Source of the DNA: Chelydra serpentina
Lineage: Eukaryota > Chordata > Testudines > Chelydridae
Reading direction: 5' to 3'
Assembly (NCBI GenBank): GCA_037349315.1
Contig: JBAIAC010000155.1
Coordinates: 203,501-267,500 of the forward strand
DNA length: 64,000 bases
Each line of letters opens with the position of its first letter. Within the stretch, counting starts at the first letter, position 1. The notes under the pieces are model-generated. The model made no database searches. It was not told the origin of the DNA and saw only the letters and a list, made by a program, of their open reading frames with translations. Positions 1 to 10,601 of this stretch are shown here, piece by piece. A program made the translations under genes and the position numbers.

Positions 1-915
1 TGGGGGCCGAAGCTGGGAGGAAGGGTCCTGCCATCTAGAGCCTGAGGGCATGGGGCCACCGCCAGAGCACGTGTCCGACCGGTGACATCCCTGCACCACA
101 GCCAGGGCCTGGGACATGTGAGGGGGAGACTGTGAACATCCCGTCTGTCCCAGAGACGCTGTTTGCGATATCCCTGAGCCACAGAACGAGGTGACGTGTT
201 TCCCTTGAACCGTTCCCATTTTCCTTATGGTTTAAATGGATTGCTCTTTAATCCATTGGATTTGCTTGAAGCACATGCAACGATCGGTGGGTCAGGGAAG
301 CATCCAGAGCAGAGAGAGAACCCCAGAGTGGGGACACCCCAGCCCCTGTTCTAAGTGACCACAACAAGACTGAGGGTCGAGCCCCCCAGGAATCCTGGGC
401 CCAGCCTTGTCGGGGTCGCCAGGACTCTGCCACACACGAGTGTAGACAGAGAGTCCTCGAGGTCAGGCTGCCTCTGGGTGAGGGAGTGGGAGTGGGGACT
501 CAGGGCCTTTCTCTAGCCCATTCCACCGGGGTCGTGGATAAGCCAGGAAAGTTTGCTGCACTAGCAGGGCCATAACCCCCTTTACACTGGCACTCTGTCC
601 TCATCGCTTCTCTCCCTCTCTCCCCTCGGGTCTCTCAGCACCTGGCCCCACAGTGCTTCCTGCCAGCCCCAGACTGCGCTGTCTGGGCCTGCTCCTGTGG
701 GTGTGAGCCTCCCTCCTGACTCCTAAGGACTCAGCAGGAGCAAGGGGCCTGTCCAGGACATGGCCAGGGCTTCTGGGAACCCGGGGGTGGCTCTGGACAT
801 CACCAGGGATCATTTGGCTCCTGGCACACAAGGGAACTTAAAGGGCTGAGTGCCCAGAGATGGGGCTTGAACCCCAGACTATGAGCTTGATGCTCTGCTG
901 ACTGAGCTAGCCCAG
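1..915. repeat. Duplicated block, inverted relative to 60.13-61.0 kb
   Basis: The block reads as the reverse complement of about 60,130-61,000, and 480-915 also matches 50,023-50,470 in reverse. Shared landmarks are the clustered CACACC/GGAGCAGGC run near 690-710 and the Lys-like tRNA at its right end. No protein gene is supported; short frames here recur in all copies because the DNA is duplicated. This is one arm of the local tRNA-module duplications. Confidence 0.85.
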
Positions 916-916
916 T
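851..916 (-). pseudogene. tRNA-Lys-like pseudogene
   Basis: Read on the minus strand the sequence has a Lys-type D arm (TAGCTCAGTCAGCAGAGC) and a T-arm-like GGGTTCAAGCCCC, but the variable loop is missing, the anticodon loop is altered (CTCATAG where CTCTTAA is expected) and the acceptor ends do not pair fully. Two sister copies at 50,023 and 60,134 have the same lesion, so the decay predates the duplications. Probably transcriptionally dead or a tRNA-derived repeat head. Confidence 0.7.
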
Positions 917-1287
917 TCAGTGAGTGTAGCTGGCCCCTTTAACCACAAGTGCAGTCAGATAAAAGAGAGGCAGAAAAAGTCCCAGGAGCCCTTCCTCTTT
1001 TTCTCCATGGCCACCGCCCATCAGCAGGATTCCTCCTCCTCCTCCCTCCTGTGCCCCAGTGCCACTAAATCTCCACACCTAGACAGCCAGTCCGTCCTCT
1101 GCCCCCCAATCCCCCATGCTTAAGCCTCCCGACCAAATCCTGCCCCTGGCTCCATAGAACTGAGTCTCACATCTCGCTGGGAACTCGACTCCTTGTGCCC
1201 AGAGTGTCTCTGGCCCCTCCGTAGATGACCCGACAAACACAGTGTCCGTCTTTTCTAAAAAAGTGCTTGGAGAAACTTTTCCCATAT

Positions 1288-1360
1288 GACCGCGTGGCCT
1301 AATGGATCAGGCGTCTTATTTCGGATCAGAAAATTGAGGGTTCAAGTCCCTTTGCGGTTG
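1288..1360 (+). tRNA. tRNA-Arg(TCG)
   Basis: A 73-nt cloverleaf with acceptor GACCGCG pairing to 1353-1359 (two G-U pairs), discriminator G, D arm GCCTAATGGATCAGGC, anticodon loop TTTCGGA (anticodon TCG) and T arm GAGGGTTCAAGTCCC. It decodes CGA. The anticodon stem has one T/C mismatch (TCTTA/TCAGA), so function is likely but not certain. An inverted paralogue lies at 49,568-49,641. No TTTT terminator is seen in the first 20 nt downstream; the first T-run is TTTCCCCTTT. Confidence 0.85.
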
Positions 1361-1641
1361 TGCTTTGTGCACTTTCCCCTTTGTACTGAACGTCCAGGTT
1401 TTTTCAGGGCTGGAGCCTCTTCTTGGCTGCTCTGGCTTCAGCTACAGCCCGAGGAAGGAGGTTGTCAGGGGTTCCCTCCCCATTCTGAACTCTGGGGTAC
1501 AGTCATGGGCACCTGCGTGAAAGACCCCTGAAGCTTATTTTTAGCAGCTTAGGATAAAAACTTCCCCAAGGCACAAATCCCTTTTGTCCTTGAACGGTAC
1601 GCTGCCAGCACCAAGTGATTTAAGCAAACATTTAGAGAGGG

Positions 1642-2237
1642 TGTAACAAAGTGGGACTGTTCCTAATGTTTCCTCTGAATACTGTGTGGGTGCCTCAGTT
1701 TCCCCTATGCCTCAGTTTCCCCTCTGCATTTCTTAAGTCTCTAGGTGGTGGGATAAGGGTGTGTGATTGATGCAAAGCCCTGGAGGGCCAGTGTGATGAC
1801 AGAGAATGGCCGACACCCTGTCTCCTGGCAACTGCTGGCCTGGGCCCCTCCCCTGCAAAGGTGCCGGCTGAAGGTGTTGGGGAACAAAGGGATCAGGTGA
1901 CCTCCTGGCTCAGGAAGGAGACAAAGGCAGAGGAGGGGCTGGAGAGTTTGGAGCTGGCTGGGCACATGGAGGGAGGTCCAGATGGGCTCTGGCCTCCCCA
2001 CCCTCCAAGATGGACCTGACTGAGGGGTCCTGTTCTCTGTACCTACAAGCTCTGGTTTAGAGTCCGCCTGTGCGGACACGCTGCGGTGAAGAAGGGGATG
2101 CTGAATGCTCCAGGGTCAGCCCCAGGAAGGTGGAAGCTGGGGAAGCTTCTTGCCATGGAGACACTCGGCTCAGCGAGGAGGCTCCTCCAGAGTCCTGATT
2201 GGCTTCGTAGGGAGCAGTTCCAGAGCATCGCCCGACA
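1642..2237 (+). repeat. ERV-like LTR, internally deleted copy
   Basis: The copy starts TGTAACAAAGTGGGAC and ends CATCGCCCGACA (TG...CA ends). It shares long stretches, in reverse, with 48.2-49.0 kb and 59.0-59.86 kb, including GGGTGCCTCAGTTTCCCC and GGGGTCCTGTTCTCTGTA. Relative to those copies it lacks the AATAAA-containing segment after position 2055, so it is internally deleted. No clear target-site duplication. Solo LTR of an endogenous retroelement, by inference. Confidence 0.7.
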
Positions 2238-2240
2238 GGG

Positions 2241-2413
2241 GCACCGGCAGAGCAGTGACTGGGGAGCTCAGGGCTGGGATAGAAGGGGCTGCGGTTCGGG
2301 AGTGAGGGGCACCGGCAGAGCGGTGACTGGGGAGCTCAGGGCTGGGATAGAAGCGGCTGCGGGTCGGGAGTGAGGGGCAGCGGCAGAGCGGTGTCTGGGG
2401 GGCTCAGGCTGCC
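2241..2413. repeat. 68-bp minisatellite, 2.5 copies
   Basis: Units starting GCACCGGCAGAGC at 2241, 2309 and 2377 give an exact 68-bp period. The array begins a few bases after the LTR end. Short open frames here come from the repeat. Confidence 0.85.
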
Positions 2414-2525
2414 TTTCTGGAATGTGTTTGCCCAACAAGTAGCTCTTGTGGTACACAGGAGGCCTGTGAGATGCAGGGGGTCAGATTAGATGTTCTAATG
2501 GTCTCTTCTGGCCTTAAAGTCTAAA
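2414..2525 (+). mobile_element. CR1 LINE 3' end fragment
   Basis: Ends with the CR1-type string AGATTAGATGTTCTAATGG followed by CTTAAAGTCTAAAG. The same 3' UTR subfamily recurs at 5,219-5,326 (+) and 51,862-52,020 (-). No coding capacity. Confidence 0.75.
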
Positions 2526-2539
2526 GTGAGTGTAGCATT

Positions 2540-2900
2540 GGGAGCAGCCTCTGATATTTTACTGTCTAGCCGGCTTGCTTCCTAGAATGAACACTCATTG
2601 AGTGGGGTGATCCCCAGGGAGTCGCTCAAACCTCCCCAGTGTCTGGCCAGCGGCAGGACATTGGCACGGCAGGGGAGGGGTGGGTGTGGCAGTGACATCA
2701 CAAAGGCCTTTTGCAGGACCTCGGCCTATTGGTCAAAGGTGGTGGGGAGGCGGTGACCTCACAGAGAGATGCTGACATCAGCCAGGCCAGGCCAGGGGCG
2801 CAGGGCCAGGGAAACCTCGGAGACCCCCGTGGCTTTGCTTCAGCAAGTCTCCTTGTCGAGGTCTCTCTCGGAGGACTGAGAGAGTATTAGGATTCACGTA
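2540..2900. repeat. Duplicated block with an empty CR1 site
   Basis: Reverse complement of 50,560-50,717 plus 51,665-51,850. In that paralogue a CR1 interrupts the block between two AAAA copies. Here the same point (TTTT at 2709-2712) is uninterrupted, so this is the pre-insertion state. A third partial copy is 33,463-33,527. From 2,900 to 3,171 no gene is seen; 3,025-3,171 is shared with 33,533-33,672. Confidence 0.8.
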
Positions 2901-3171
2901 CGTGAGCGCGAGGAGGAACCTCTTTGGAGTTTTCTCCTTTCCTTTTACGGACTTTCCTAGAAAACAGACGTCCCTGGTTAGAAGGTAAGAGCCTCCGAGA
3001 GGTTTGGAACCTGTTCAGTCTGATCCATCTGGTGCCAGCTGAATTCTAGGCATGGAAAACAGTAGCTTCAGGTGGCAGAATTTTATTCCCCACTTGGGAT
3101 TTTGTCCCTCAGAATCACTGGGGACATTAGGGTTTGTCCTTTTTGTTTGACCTTTTCCTCCATCCCTCCCA

Positions 3172-3975
3172 TAGACTCATAGACTTTAAGGTCAGAAGGG
3201 ACCATTATGATCATCTAGTCTGACCTCCTGCACAATGCAGGCCACAGAATCTCACCCACCCACTCCTGGAATAATTCTCTCCCCTATGTCTCAGCTATTG
3301 AAGTCCTCAAATCATGGTTTAAAGACTTCCAGATGCAGAGAATCCTCCAGTAAGTGACCCGTGCCCCATGCTGCAGAGGAAGGTGAAAAACCTCCAGGGC
3401 CTCTGCCGATCTACCCTGGAGGAAAATTCCTTCCCGACCCCAAATATGGCGATCAGCTGAACCCTGAGCATGTGGGCAAGACTCACCAGCCAGACACCCA
3501 GGAAAAAGTTCTCTGTAGTAACTTCTAACATCCCATCATTGACCATTGGTCCTATTTACCACTGATGGTAATTAATTGGCCTTTGACTAAGATCATGTTA
3601 TCCCATCAAATCATCCCCTCCATAGACGTATCTAGCTTAATCTTGAAGCCAGATAGGTCTTTTGCCCCCACTGCTTCCCTTGGGAAGCTGTTCCAGAACT
3701 TTCACTCCCCTGATGGTTAGAAACCTTCGTCTAATTTAAAGTCTAAACTTCCTGATGACCAGTTTATATCCATTTGTTCTTGTGTCCACATTGGTACTGA
3801 GCTTAAATAATTCCTCTCCCTCCCTGGTATTTATCCCTCTGATATATTTAAAGAGAGCAATCATATCTCCCCTCAGCCTTCTTTGGGTTAAGGTTAACAA
3901 ACCAAGCTCCTTCAGTCTCCTTTCATACGACAGGTTTTCCATTCCTCAGATCATCCTAGTGGCCCTTCTTTGTAC
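3172..3975 (-). mobile_element. CR1 LINE, 5'-truncated, reverse orientation
   Basis: The minus strand gives the CR1 ORF2 C-terminal region (a frame of about 68 residues at 3,736-3,942 ending before a stop) and the full 3' UTR ending CTATGAGTCTATG. The flanks at 3,025-3,171 and 3,976-4,060 match 33,533-33,760, where they are contiguous. The element therefore inserted into this copy of the block after, or independently of, the duplication. Frames are broken; not active. Confidence 0.9.
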
Positions 3976-4060
3976 CTGTTCCCTCCTTTCTCTTCATCTC
4001 TTACTTCTTTTGTCCTTTCCCATGTTCCCCTCCCAGCACCAGGAGAGGTGTAGGGGTGTG

Positions 4061-4640
4061 TGTGTGTCTGGTGGGGGGTGCTCTGCAGCTCCCATTGTGT
4101 GTGGTCTACCCAAAAATGTGGGGCTGAAATAGTGCTCGGACAGTGACCCCCACCGGTGACCTGGGCCATCCTTTGTGCGCTCTGGTGAGAACCCTCAGCC
4201 GCCCACCCCTCAGTCTCTACCCGGATTGGCTGAGCAGGGAGTTATTGACAGGGAGGAGACTCGGGTCCTTGTTGTTCTCTTTTAAGACCAAGTAAATAAG
4301 TCACAACCAGTCACACGTGTGACGAATTTTGCTGCTTCTCTGCATTAATTGTAGAGATTGACAGATGTTAACGTAAGAAAGGACCATTATGTGCATCCAG
4401 CCGCACCTCCTGTATAAGCCAGGCCCTAGCATGTCACCAAGTGGTTCCTGTAGCCAACCATAGCATGGGACTGAGCCAGAGCACGTCTTTTGGAACGACA
4501 TCCACATGCATTAGAGCCAGCTGGCTAACAGAAAATCTTTCTTCTGCAGGGACGTGGGGTTAAGGGACAGGGAGGAAAAGACATGGAGGCTGTTACTAAA
4601 GTTAGAGCAGTGATGCCAGGATAACCGGGGTTAGGTCCCA
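4061..4640. other. No gene; ancient CR1-like remnant at 4,340-4,520
   Basis: The stretch AAGGACCATTATGTGCATCC to about 4,520 resembles a divergent CR1-family 3' end on the minus strand. The rest is unassigned single-copy-like DNA. Nothing here supports an exon. Confidence 0.4.
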
Positions 4641-4800
4641 GGACTGGCTATCAGAAGACCTGCCATTTTCTATTCCTGGCTTTGGGACCATGAGCAAGTC
4701 GCTTCACCCCTGGGTGCCTCGGTTTCCCCAACTATCAAATAGAGCTAATCAAGGTTTTGTTTGTTCTCCCCATTTTACAGGGTGGGAAACTGAGACACTG
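4640..4800 (+). mobile_element. MIR-like SINE fragment
   Basis: Contains the MIR-type core TGAGCAAGTCGCTTCACC, then CTCGGTTTCCCCAACTATCAA. This is the conserved core region of tRNA-derived MIR SINEs. A related fragment is at 37,105-37,330 and, inverted, at 63,240-63,440. Old and degenerate. Confidence 0.6.
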
Positions 4801-4984
4801 TTGGGACCTGTCTACGCTACAGGTCTGTCATGCATTTGTAAGCTGCTGACCCCCACATGTTGTTCAGAGCCTGTGGACAACACAGCTCCCAAAGGTGTGT
4901 TTGTTCTGTAATTATCCCCTATGGACCAGCAGGGCTGGACGGCCTTTTCTCACGGTGCTGTGGGAGCAGGTCCTGGGGACTAAG

Positions 4985-5323
4985 GGTCTGAAGAAGCTCT
5001 CAAGGACTAATTTTTGTAACTAATTTTTATCAATGAATGGGGAGAATACATCCAATCACTGCTGATAAGATTGGCGGGTGACAAAATACCGGCAGAGTGG
5101 TAATTACTGATGAGGAGAGGGCAGTGATACAGAGCGATCTGGCTCATTCGGCAAGCTGGGCCCATTCAAAGGAAACAAGTTTGACCAGAGGCAAATGCAA
5201 AGTCCGATACCTAGCAAGGCCTTTCTGGAATGTGTTTGCCTATTGTGGTTCACAGGAGGCCTGTGAGATGCAGGGGATCAGATTAGATGATCTAATGGTC
5301 TCTTCTGACCATAAAGTCTAAAG
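4985..5323 (+). mobile_element. CR1 LINE fragment with internal deletion
   Basis: A decayed ORF2 piece (about 5,030-5,215) is joined directly to the CR1 3' UTR (5,219-5,323, GAGATGCAGGGGATCAGATT). Coding region is frame-broken. A hAT element abuts its 3' end. Confidence 0.7.
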
Positions 5324-6025
5324 CAGGCCTGCACAACTCGTAAAGCGGCGAGGGCCGTATTACTCCAAAGAAAACAGCTGAGGGCCGAAACCCCCCGGCC
5401 TCGTGGAAACACCCCCCCACCCCTGTGCCGCCTGCTCCGCGGAAACAACCCCTCCTTCCCCACCGCTGGGGTCTGGAAGCCTGTAGAGGGGGTAAGAAAC
5501 AGCGCGCATAGGGTGACCAGATCACAGCAGTAAAATAGGACCTGCCCCCTCCCCGCTCGGCCCCACCATCACACCCCTCTTCACCCATCCCCCAGGGGTC
5601 ACTATATTATTGCACACAACAGTCAGTCAATGCAGTTGTAGATAAATCTCTGCATTATGCATTTTTGTATAACTTTTATATGACTTTGTATTGAACCTTG
5701 GTAATATGTTATAGCGGGCCCCTAAGGTAGTATAATTAAGGTTAAAGAAAAATGTCTTTTTGCTAGAAGTAGAATAAGATCTTCCCCCCAAAATCGGGAC
5801 AGGGGGTGGGGGGTAATAGGAACCTATATAAGAAAAAGATGTAAAAATCAGGACTGTCCCTATAAAATGGGGACATCTGGTCACCCTACCCCCAGCCCAG
5901 AGACAAGCAGCAAAAAGGACCAATGGACACTGTCCCAGATTTTGGGCCGCACAGTGAGCCCTCCTACTCACACCCCCCGCGGGCCGCACAGTGAGCCCAT
6001 CCAGGCCGCATGTTGTGCCGGCCTG
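5324..6025. mobile_element. hAT-like DNA transposon remnant (702 bp) with nested MITE
   Basis: Terminal inverted repeats CAGGCCTGCACAAC (5,324-5,337) and GTTGTGCCGGCCTG (6,012-6,025) match at 13 of 14 positions. The CAGG... start suits the hAT superfamily. No convincing 8-bp target duplication. A TAGGGTGACCAG...CTGGTCACCCTA element (5,509-5,888) is nested inside. No transposase frame; non-autonomous. Confidence 0.65.
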
Positions 6026-6283
6026 CTGTAGACAAAGAGCCAGCAGAGAGGAGTTTTGTTCATTGACTTGTCGGCTTAAACACTCCCCTTCACTCTATTC
6101 TCAGACACACACTAGTATTAACTGTTTGCTACTGATGGGTTTAGAAAGCATTTGTCGAGTGGAAGATGCCATTTCTGGGGGATTGTTCACAAGACCCAGC
6201 ACTTTGTGTTCAACCATCTCCCAGCTTCCTTGGTGAAGATAAAACTGAGGTTTCTTTGCAGTGTACAGAATAAAGTAGCTTTT
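6026..6283. other. Unassigned
   Basis: No tRNA, repeat end or coding signal recognised in this spacer. Confidence 0.4.
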
Positions 6284-6356
6284 CACCCCAGACGGGACTT
6301 GAACCCACAATCTCTGGCTTAGGAAGCCAATGCCTTATCCATTAGGCCACTGGGGC
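6284..6356 (-). tRNA. tRNA-Arg(CCT)
   Basis: A 73-nt cloverleaf: acceptor GCCCCAG pairs with CTGGGGT, D arm GCCTAATGGATAAGGC, anticodon loop TTCCTAA (anticodon CCT) on stem TGGCT/AGCCA, T arm TGTGGGTTCAAGTCCCG, discriminator G. Differences from the usual vertebrate gene are few, so this looks functional. Decodes AGG. The flank at 6,440-6,760 recurs inverted at 31,720-32,050, but that copy has no tRNA. Confidence 0.92.
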
Positions 6357-6360
6357 CCTG

Positions 6361-7043
6361 AAATACAGCTGCTGGAGGGATGGAAATTCCCTCTCATAAT
6401 TGCACATTCCTCATATTCGCTAGGAAGCCAAATATCCCCTTTATGCGCCTTACAGAAATGTCGGCATCCCCTGTCAGCGAGGCACCTGGGCAGGTCCCTG
6501 ACAGAGCTGAGCCCCACCTTTCTGCAGCCATCTTTAGAGAAGAACCCCAGGGTGAATCCAGGGCTGGAAGTGGGGTCAGGTCAGCCTGTGAGGAGTAACC
6601 AGGTGGGGCAGACCCCTGGGTCTGGGCAGACCCCTGGGTGAGGCTGTGGGCTGCTGGTCGGATGTTGGGATCAGAGCTCTAGATCAAAGCTGCACAGCGA
6701 CCTGACACCCAGGGTTACAAGGCCGACATAGTGACCCCCTGTGACAGCATGGGGTTTTCCTTGTTGCCTATGGGGGTTTTCTTGGTTCCCTAGGGTTTGC
6801 ATGCAGAGGGGGTGGGACTCAGTTTCCCTGGGTGTTACGGGTGTAACGAGGTGATGGGAGAGGGAGTTTGTTGTTACAGGGGACTGGCGAGGGGACTGGG
6901 GACCCCAGCCACGGACGTGGCGACAGGTGACCCGGAAGCCAGCTCAGGAGTCCGCAGCCGGTCCTGGCCAGTGGGAGAACAATAGGCTGCGAAGAGAGGA
7001 GACCTGGGGGCCTAACCAACCGGTTCCAGCCAGAGGGGGCAGA
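6361..7043. repeat. Duplicated flank of the Arg(CCT) locus; no gene
   Basis: 6,440-6,760 is the reverse complement of 31,720-32,050 (shared CAGAAATGTCGGCATCCCCT and CTGACACCCAGGGTTACAAG). 6,760-7,043 is G-rich unassigned sequence. Confidence 0.7.
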
Positions 7044-7048
7044 GACGA

Positions 7049-7860
7049 TGTCATAAATATGAAGGGAAGGGGGAGAGGGTCTGATGCAGTGCTATAAAAT
7101 CCTCTTTCCAGTAAAGGGTTAAGAAATGCAGGTAGCCAGACTGACACCTGACCTGGCTGGGCTCTGACCAATAAGGGGACAAGATACTTTCAAACTTTGG
7201 GAGGGGGGAAGGTTTTAGTGAGTGTCTTTGTCTGAGAGAGAGTGATCTTGGAAGACAGAAGGAACCTACAGAAAATCAAACCTCCCTTTTCTGAAGTAAG
7301 TTTAGATAGCATAGCGTATAGATTTCTGTTTATTTTTGCTTGGTGTATCCCCTGTGTTAGAAAGGGCAAGGGGGGGGAGGTATTCATGATTTTCTGTAAC
7401 ATTAAGGTTTTGTCCAGAGGGGGAAATCTCTCTGAGTTTGGAAATATAGTGCCCTGTGAAATAGTTACCATCCTGATTTTACAGAGATGATTTTACCTTC
7501 TTTATTTTTAATAAAATCCTTCTTTTAAGAAGTTGACTGTTTTCTATAGTGTTAAAACCCAGGGGGTGGGTTTTTAGATCACTGTGTAACCAATTGGTTG
7601 GGAGATTGTTCTCAAGCTTCCCCAGGAAAGGGGGTGTACGGCTTGAGGGGGTATTTTGGGGGGGAGGGAAGTTCAAGTGATTCCTTTCCTGGATTCCTGT
7701 TAGACATTTGATGGTGGCAGCAAGAAGCATTTCTCGGGGTGCAGGGAATTTTGTACCTTGGGGGGGTTTACCCTAAGCTGGTAAAAATAGGCTTAGGGGC
7801 TCTGAATGCGGGTCCCCACGTCTTTACCCTAGAGTTTAGAGTGGGGAGGGAACCCTGACA
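7049..7860 (+). mobile_element. Solo LTR with 5-bp target duplication
   Basis: The element begins TGTCATAAATATG and ends GAACCCTGACA, and is flanked by GACGA on both sides (7,044-7,048 and 7,861-7,865). This exact 5-bp duplication defines an 812-bp LTR left by recombination between the two LTRs of a provirus-like element. A TATA-like TATAAAA at 7,093-7,099 and AATAAA at 7,510-7,515 could mark its promoter and polyadenylation signal. ERV versus gypsy class cannot be told from the LTR alone. Confidence 0.88.
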
Positions 7861-7865
7861 GACGA

Positions 7866-8590
7866 GAAGAGGCCCAGATGACCCTGTTTGCAGGGCTATT
7901 TACCTGGAGAGAAGAGAATGGACAGAGGCGGGGCTTGGGGCCAGTGATATCCCCCGCCCAGTGGGGCAGCGGGGGGGGGGGGGAGCTCCAGTGGCGTAGC
8001 CAGGGAGGGATTAGGGGGAGCAGCTGCTCCCCCTGTGAGCACAAGCGGCGGCACCCAAGCCCCGCTGCCGGAGCTGGGCTCGGGCGGGGATTTAAAAGGC
8101 CCGCTGCTCCCCGCGGCTGCAGGAGCCGTGGGCCTTTGAAATCCCCGCCCGAGCCCCGCTGCGGGAGCTCCGGCGGCACTTTAAAGGGCCTGGGGCTCCC
8201 CGCAGCGGCTGGAGCTGCGGGCCCTTTAAATCACCGCCGGGGAATTCGGTCCGGTCCGGCACGGCGTACTGGCTCTTGCCGTTACCGGACCGGCTTACGA
8301 AGTGCCTCCCGGAGGCGCCGCCAGGTGAGTACAGCGGGAGCCTGGGGAGGCGCCTTTTTATAGCGCCGCTCCCCATGTGCTCCGGACCTGCCTACGCTAC
8401 TGGGGGGCTCTGGGCTGGGGAGAGGGAGCAGGCAGAGCCCACCGGGATACAGGAGAGAGCTGGATGTGCTGGGCTCGGGGGAGGCCAGGCCTGAGGGCCC
8501 TGAGAGTTCCTGTGCTGTGTTCAACGCTCAATAAACCCTCCTGTGTTACGCTGGCTGAGAGTCACTCTGGGCTAGAGAACAGGGGGGCAG
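7866..8590. repeat. GC-rich interspersed repeat and LTR-like tail; no gene
   Basis: 7,985-8,300 is GC-rich with repeated TTTAAA-containing units (CCCCGCCCGAGCCC and its inverse), suggestive of a degenerate palindromic repeat. 8,500-8,590 contains CAATAAACCCTCC then GGCTGAGAGTCACTC, resembling the polyadenylation end of the LTR family at 48.4 kb. Open frames here are by-products of the base composition. Confidence 0.5.
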
Positions 8591-9099
8591 AGATAATATG
8601 GCACAGTTCGGGCTTTCAGATATTTTGGTTGACTGTCAGGTTTAATGTTCAATGTCACAGTGATTCCCTTCATACTTCCCAGATCCTCTCCACAAACAGC
8701 CGCATGTTTCCTTAGTACAGCGGTGAGACCGGTTTCTCCTTTAGTCATTCGGTGCACTTCTGCCCAATACAGCTGAATCTTCCCAAGCCAAGACCGACCC
8801 ATTAAGGCTGGGTAATTACCTCTCACCACAAACAGGGGCAATTTAGCAGCCTGTCCATTGAGCTCCACCTTAACATCAATAGTGCCCAACATGGGCACAG
8901 CTTCTCCCGTATGCGTCTTCAGAACAGTTTTTGTTGCCTTAAGCGGAAGATGCTGTAGCTTTTCGTTATACACAGTCTCGGAGCCCAGCGAGATGGCTGC
9001 ACCGGTGTCCAGTGCCATGCGTGTAGGTTTGCCATCCAACAACGGGGCTCCCCAGTACCCATGTGAGCCCACTGCCAAAGACAAAACGTGCAGCGGCAC
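8572..9099 (-). pseudogene. Ty3/gypsy-like pol fragment: protease and start of RT
   Basis: The 175-codon frame has an aspartic-protease motif (L-D-T-G-A) near residues 30-34, a downstream A-L-M-G-R-S segment typical of the protease end, and at the C-terminus the entry into reverse transcriptase (sequence before the first RT motif). It breaks off near 8,590, where host-like sequence begins, so the rest of RT, RNase H and integrase is absent. Belongs with the gag and LTR at 9.2-10.4 kb. Non-functional. Confidence 0.85.
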
Positions 9100-9213
9100 T
9101 TCTTCTTGCGATGAGGTGTCACCTTGGTCATCCTGGGTCTGCTCTAGGGTATGCAGGTTCCCTTCGTGGTCGGCCAGACCACAGGCCTCTTTTTCTTTTG
9201 TTTACAGTCACAC

Positions 9214-9939
9214 TCAATGTGTCCCTTTTTGCCAGTGTCGACACACCAGGTCCTTACACCAGCATTCGGATGCCCGGTGACCCGGCTTACCACAGCGGTA
9301 ACATTCCTGACTCTGCACAGTTTTGTGGGTCGGTTCTTGTGACACCTTATGCACCCTAGGGGATGCACCGATGTATTGCGCCTCCTTTGTAGCCGGTTCC
9401 ATGGAGACCGCAATAGCAACAGCCTTGTGTAAGGTAAGCTGAGCCTCTGTCAATAGGCGCTTCCGTATAGCGTCACTGTGCAGGCCACACACGAACCTGT
9501 CACGCAGGGCGTCATTTAACATCTCCTTACAGTCACAGTGTTCCGCAAGCCTTTTTAAAGTTGCTACAAATTGTACAACTGGTTCATCTTCTTTTTGGTC
9601 TCTTTTGTGGAACCCACTATATCTTTCAGCAGTTACCAGTGGTTTGGGGGGGAAATGGGACCCCAGGATTCCCACAATGTCACTGTAAGATCTGGTCTCA
9701 GGCTTAACAGGGTGTAGTGAGCTGCGCCGCAGGGAGTAGGTTTTAGCCCCCACAACACTTAAGAATATTGACACCTTCTTCTCTTCTGTAATGTCATTGG
9801 CAATCACAAAAAGCTCCCAACGCTCAGTACACACGTGCCATTGCACTATGTTCTCCTCAAAGGGGTCCAGTGGCCCTGTAAGTGTAGCCGTGGGTTTAGT
9901 TTCAGGTTTCACAGTCAGTGCCAACAAGCCAGTTCTCAC
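9214..9939 (-). pseudogene. Ty3/gypsy-like gag fragment
   Basis: A 241-codon frame with the capsid-like retrotransposon gag domain (about residues 20-180) and one complete CCHC zinc knuckle near residue 215 (C-Y-R-C-G-K-P-G-H-R-A-S-E-C). A second knuckle starts immediately after, but its end lies in another frame (about 9,144-9,240), so a frameshift splits it. The protein would bind and package element RNA. Order on the minus strand is LTR, primer site, gag, protease: a 5' fragment of one element. Confidence 0.85.
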
Positions 9940-10035
9940 CCCCTTCCAACGGCTAAATGATTTTGGTCGGTTTTTTTCTTTCTTTTTACCTTGACTTCTA
10001 CTTCCCTCTGTTGCTGGGGCAGCACAGGGATCCCG

Positions 10036-10047
10036 TCCTCGTCGCCA
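10036..10047 (-). other. Primer-binding site matching tRNA-Ser(GCT) 3' end
   Basis: On the plus strand TCCTCGTCGCCA equals the last nine bases of vertebrate tRNA-Ser(GCT) plus CCA. It lies 3 nt inside the LTR boundary, as expected for reverse-transcription priming. Confidence 0.75.
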
Positions 10048-10050
10048 CTT

Positions 10051-10435
10051 TGTTGTATCCTTGGGGCAGCAGGTTTAGGAAGAAATCATTTAACACACAG
10101 AGAGCTGAGAGCCATGGAAGCAGCCATTTATTTTCACACACTGAACTAACCAAACCAGCCAAAACTGGCTGGGCTATCCCCTAATAATCTAACTTAGTTG
10201 CATAGCAACAACAAGGTGCTATTACCATGACAACCAAATACACAACAGGCAGCCTTGGAGAAGCTAAGCAGAACCCAGCCAATCAGGAAAGTGTATTGGG
10301 CGAGCCAATCAGGAGAAGGCTTGCTTGGAGCAGCCCACATATAATGAGCTGCTCAGCAAAGCAAGAGTCAGTCAGTCCTTGGAGTTTGGGGAGGGAGGAC
10401 TGGCTGGATTGAAGGAGGGAGAAGAGAGGGAACCA
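10051..10435 (-). repeat. 5' LTR of the truncated gypsy element
   Basis: On the minus strand it runs TGGTTCCCTCTC ... GGATACAACA (385 bp; TG...CA ends). The outer end is set by resumption of the conserved tRNA-Gln 5' flank (GCAAAAGACAGGCTCCCACG) at about 10,447. No partner LTR is present in the window. Confidence 0.75.
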
Positions 10436-10530
10436 TGATAAGAGCAAAAGACAGGCTCCCACGTCATTGGAGAGAGTGAGACAAAGCCTTGGAACACCCC
10501 ATAGTCTTAGGTGGCGAAAGAGCTGCCCCA

Positions 10531-10601
10531 AGGTCCCACCGAGACTTGAACTCGGATTGTAGAAATCAAAGCCCTGAGTGCTGCCCTTACACCATGGGAC
10601 C
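10531..10601 (-). pseudogene. tRNA-Gln(TTG), anticodon stem broken
   Basis: A 71-nt cloverleaf with acceptor GGTCCCA/TGGGACC and intact T arm (CCGAGTTCAAGTCTCGG), but the anticodon stem CAGGG/TTCTA cannot pair. Anticodon would be TTG. Its downstream T-run is also lost (GCGAAAGAG where the 47-kb copy has GCAAAAGAG). First member of a Gln-Lys-Thr module (10.5-11.4 kb). Confidence 0.8.
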
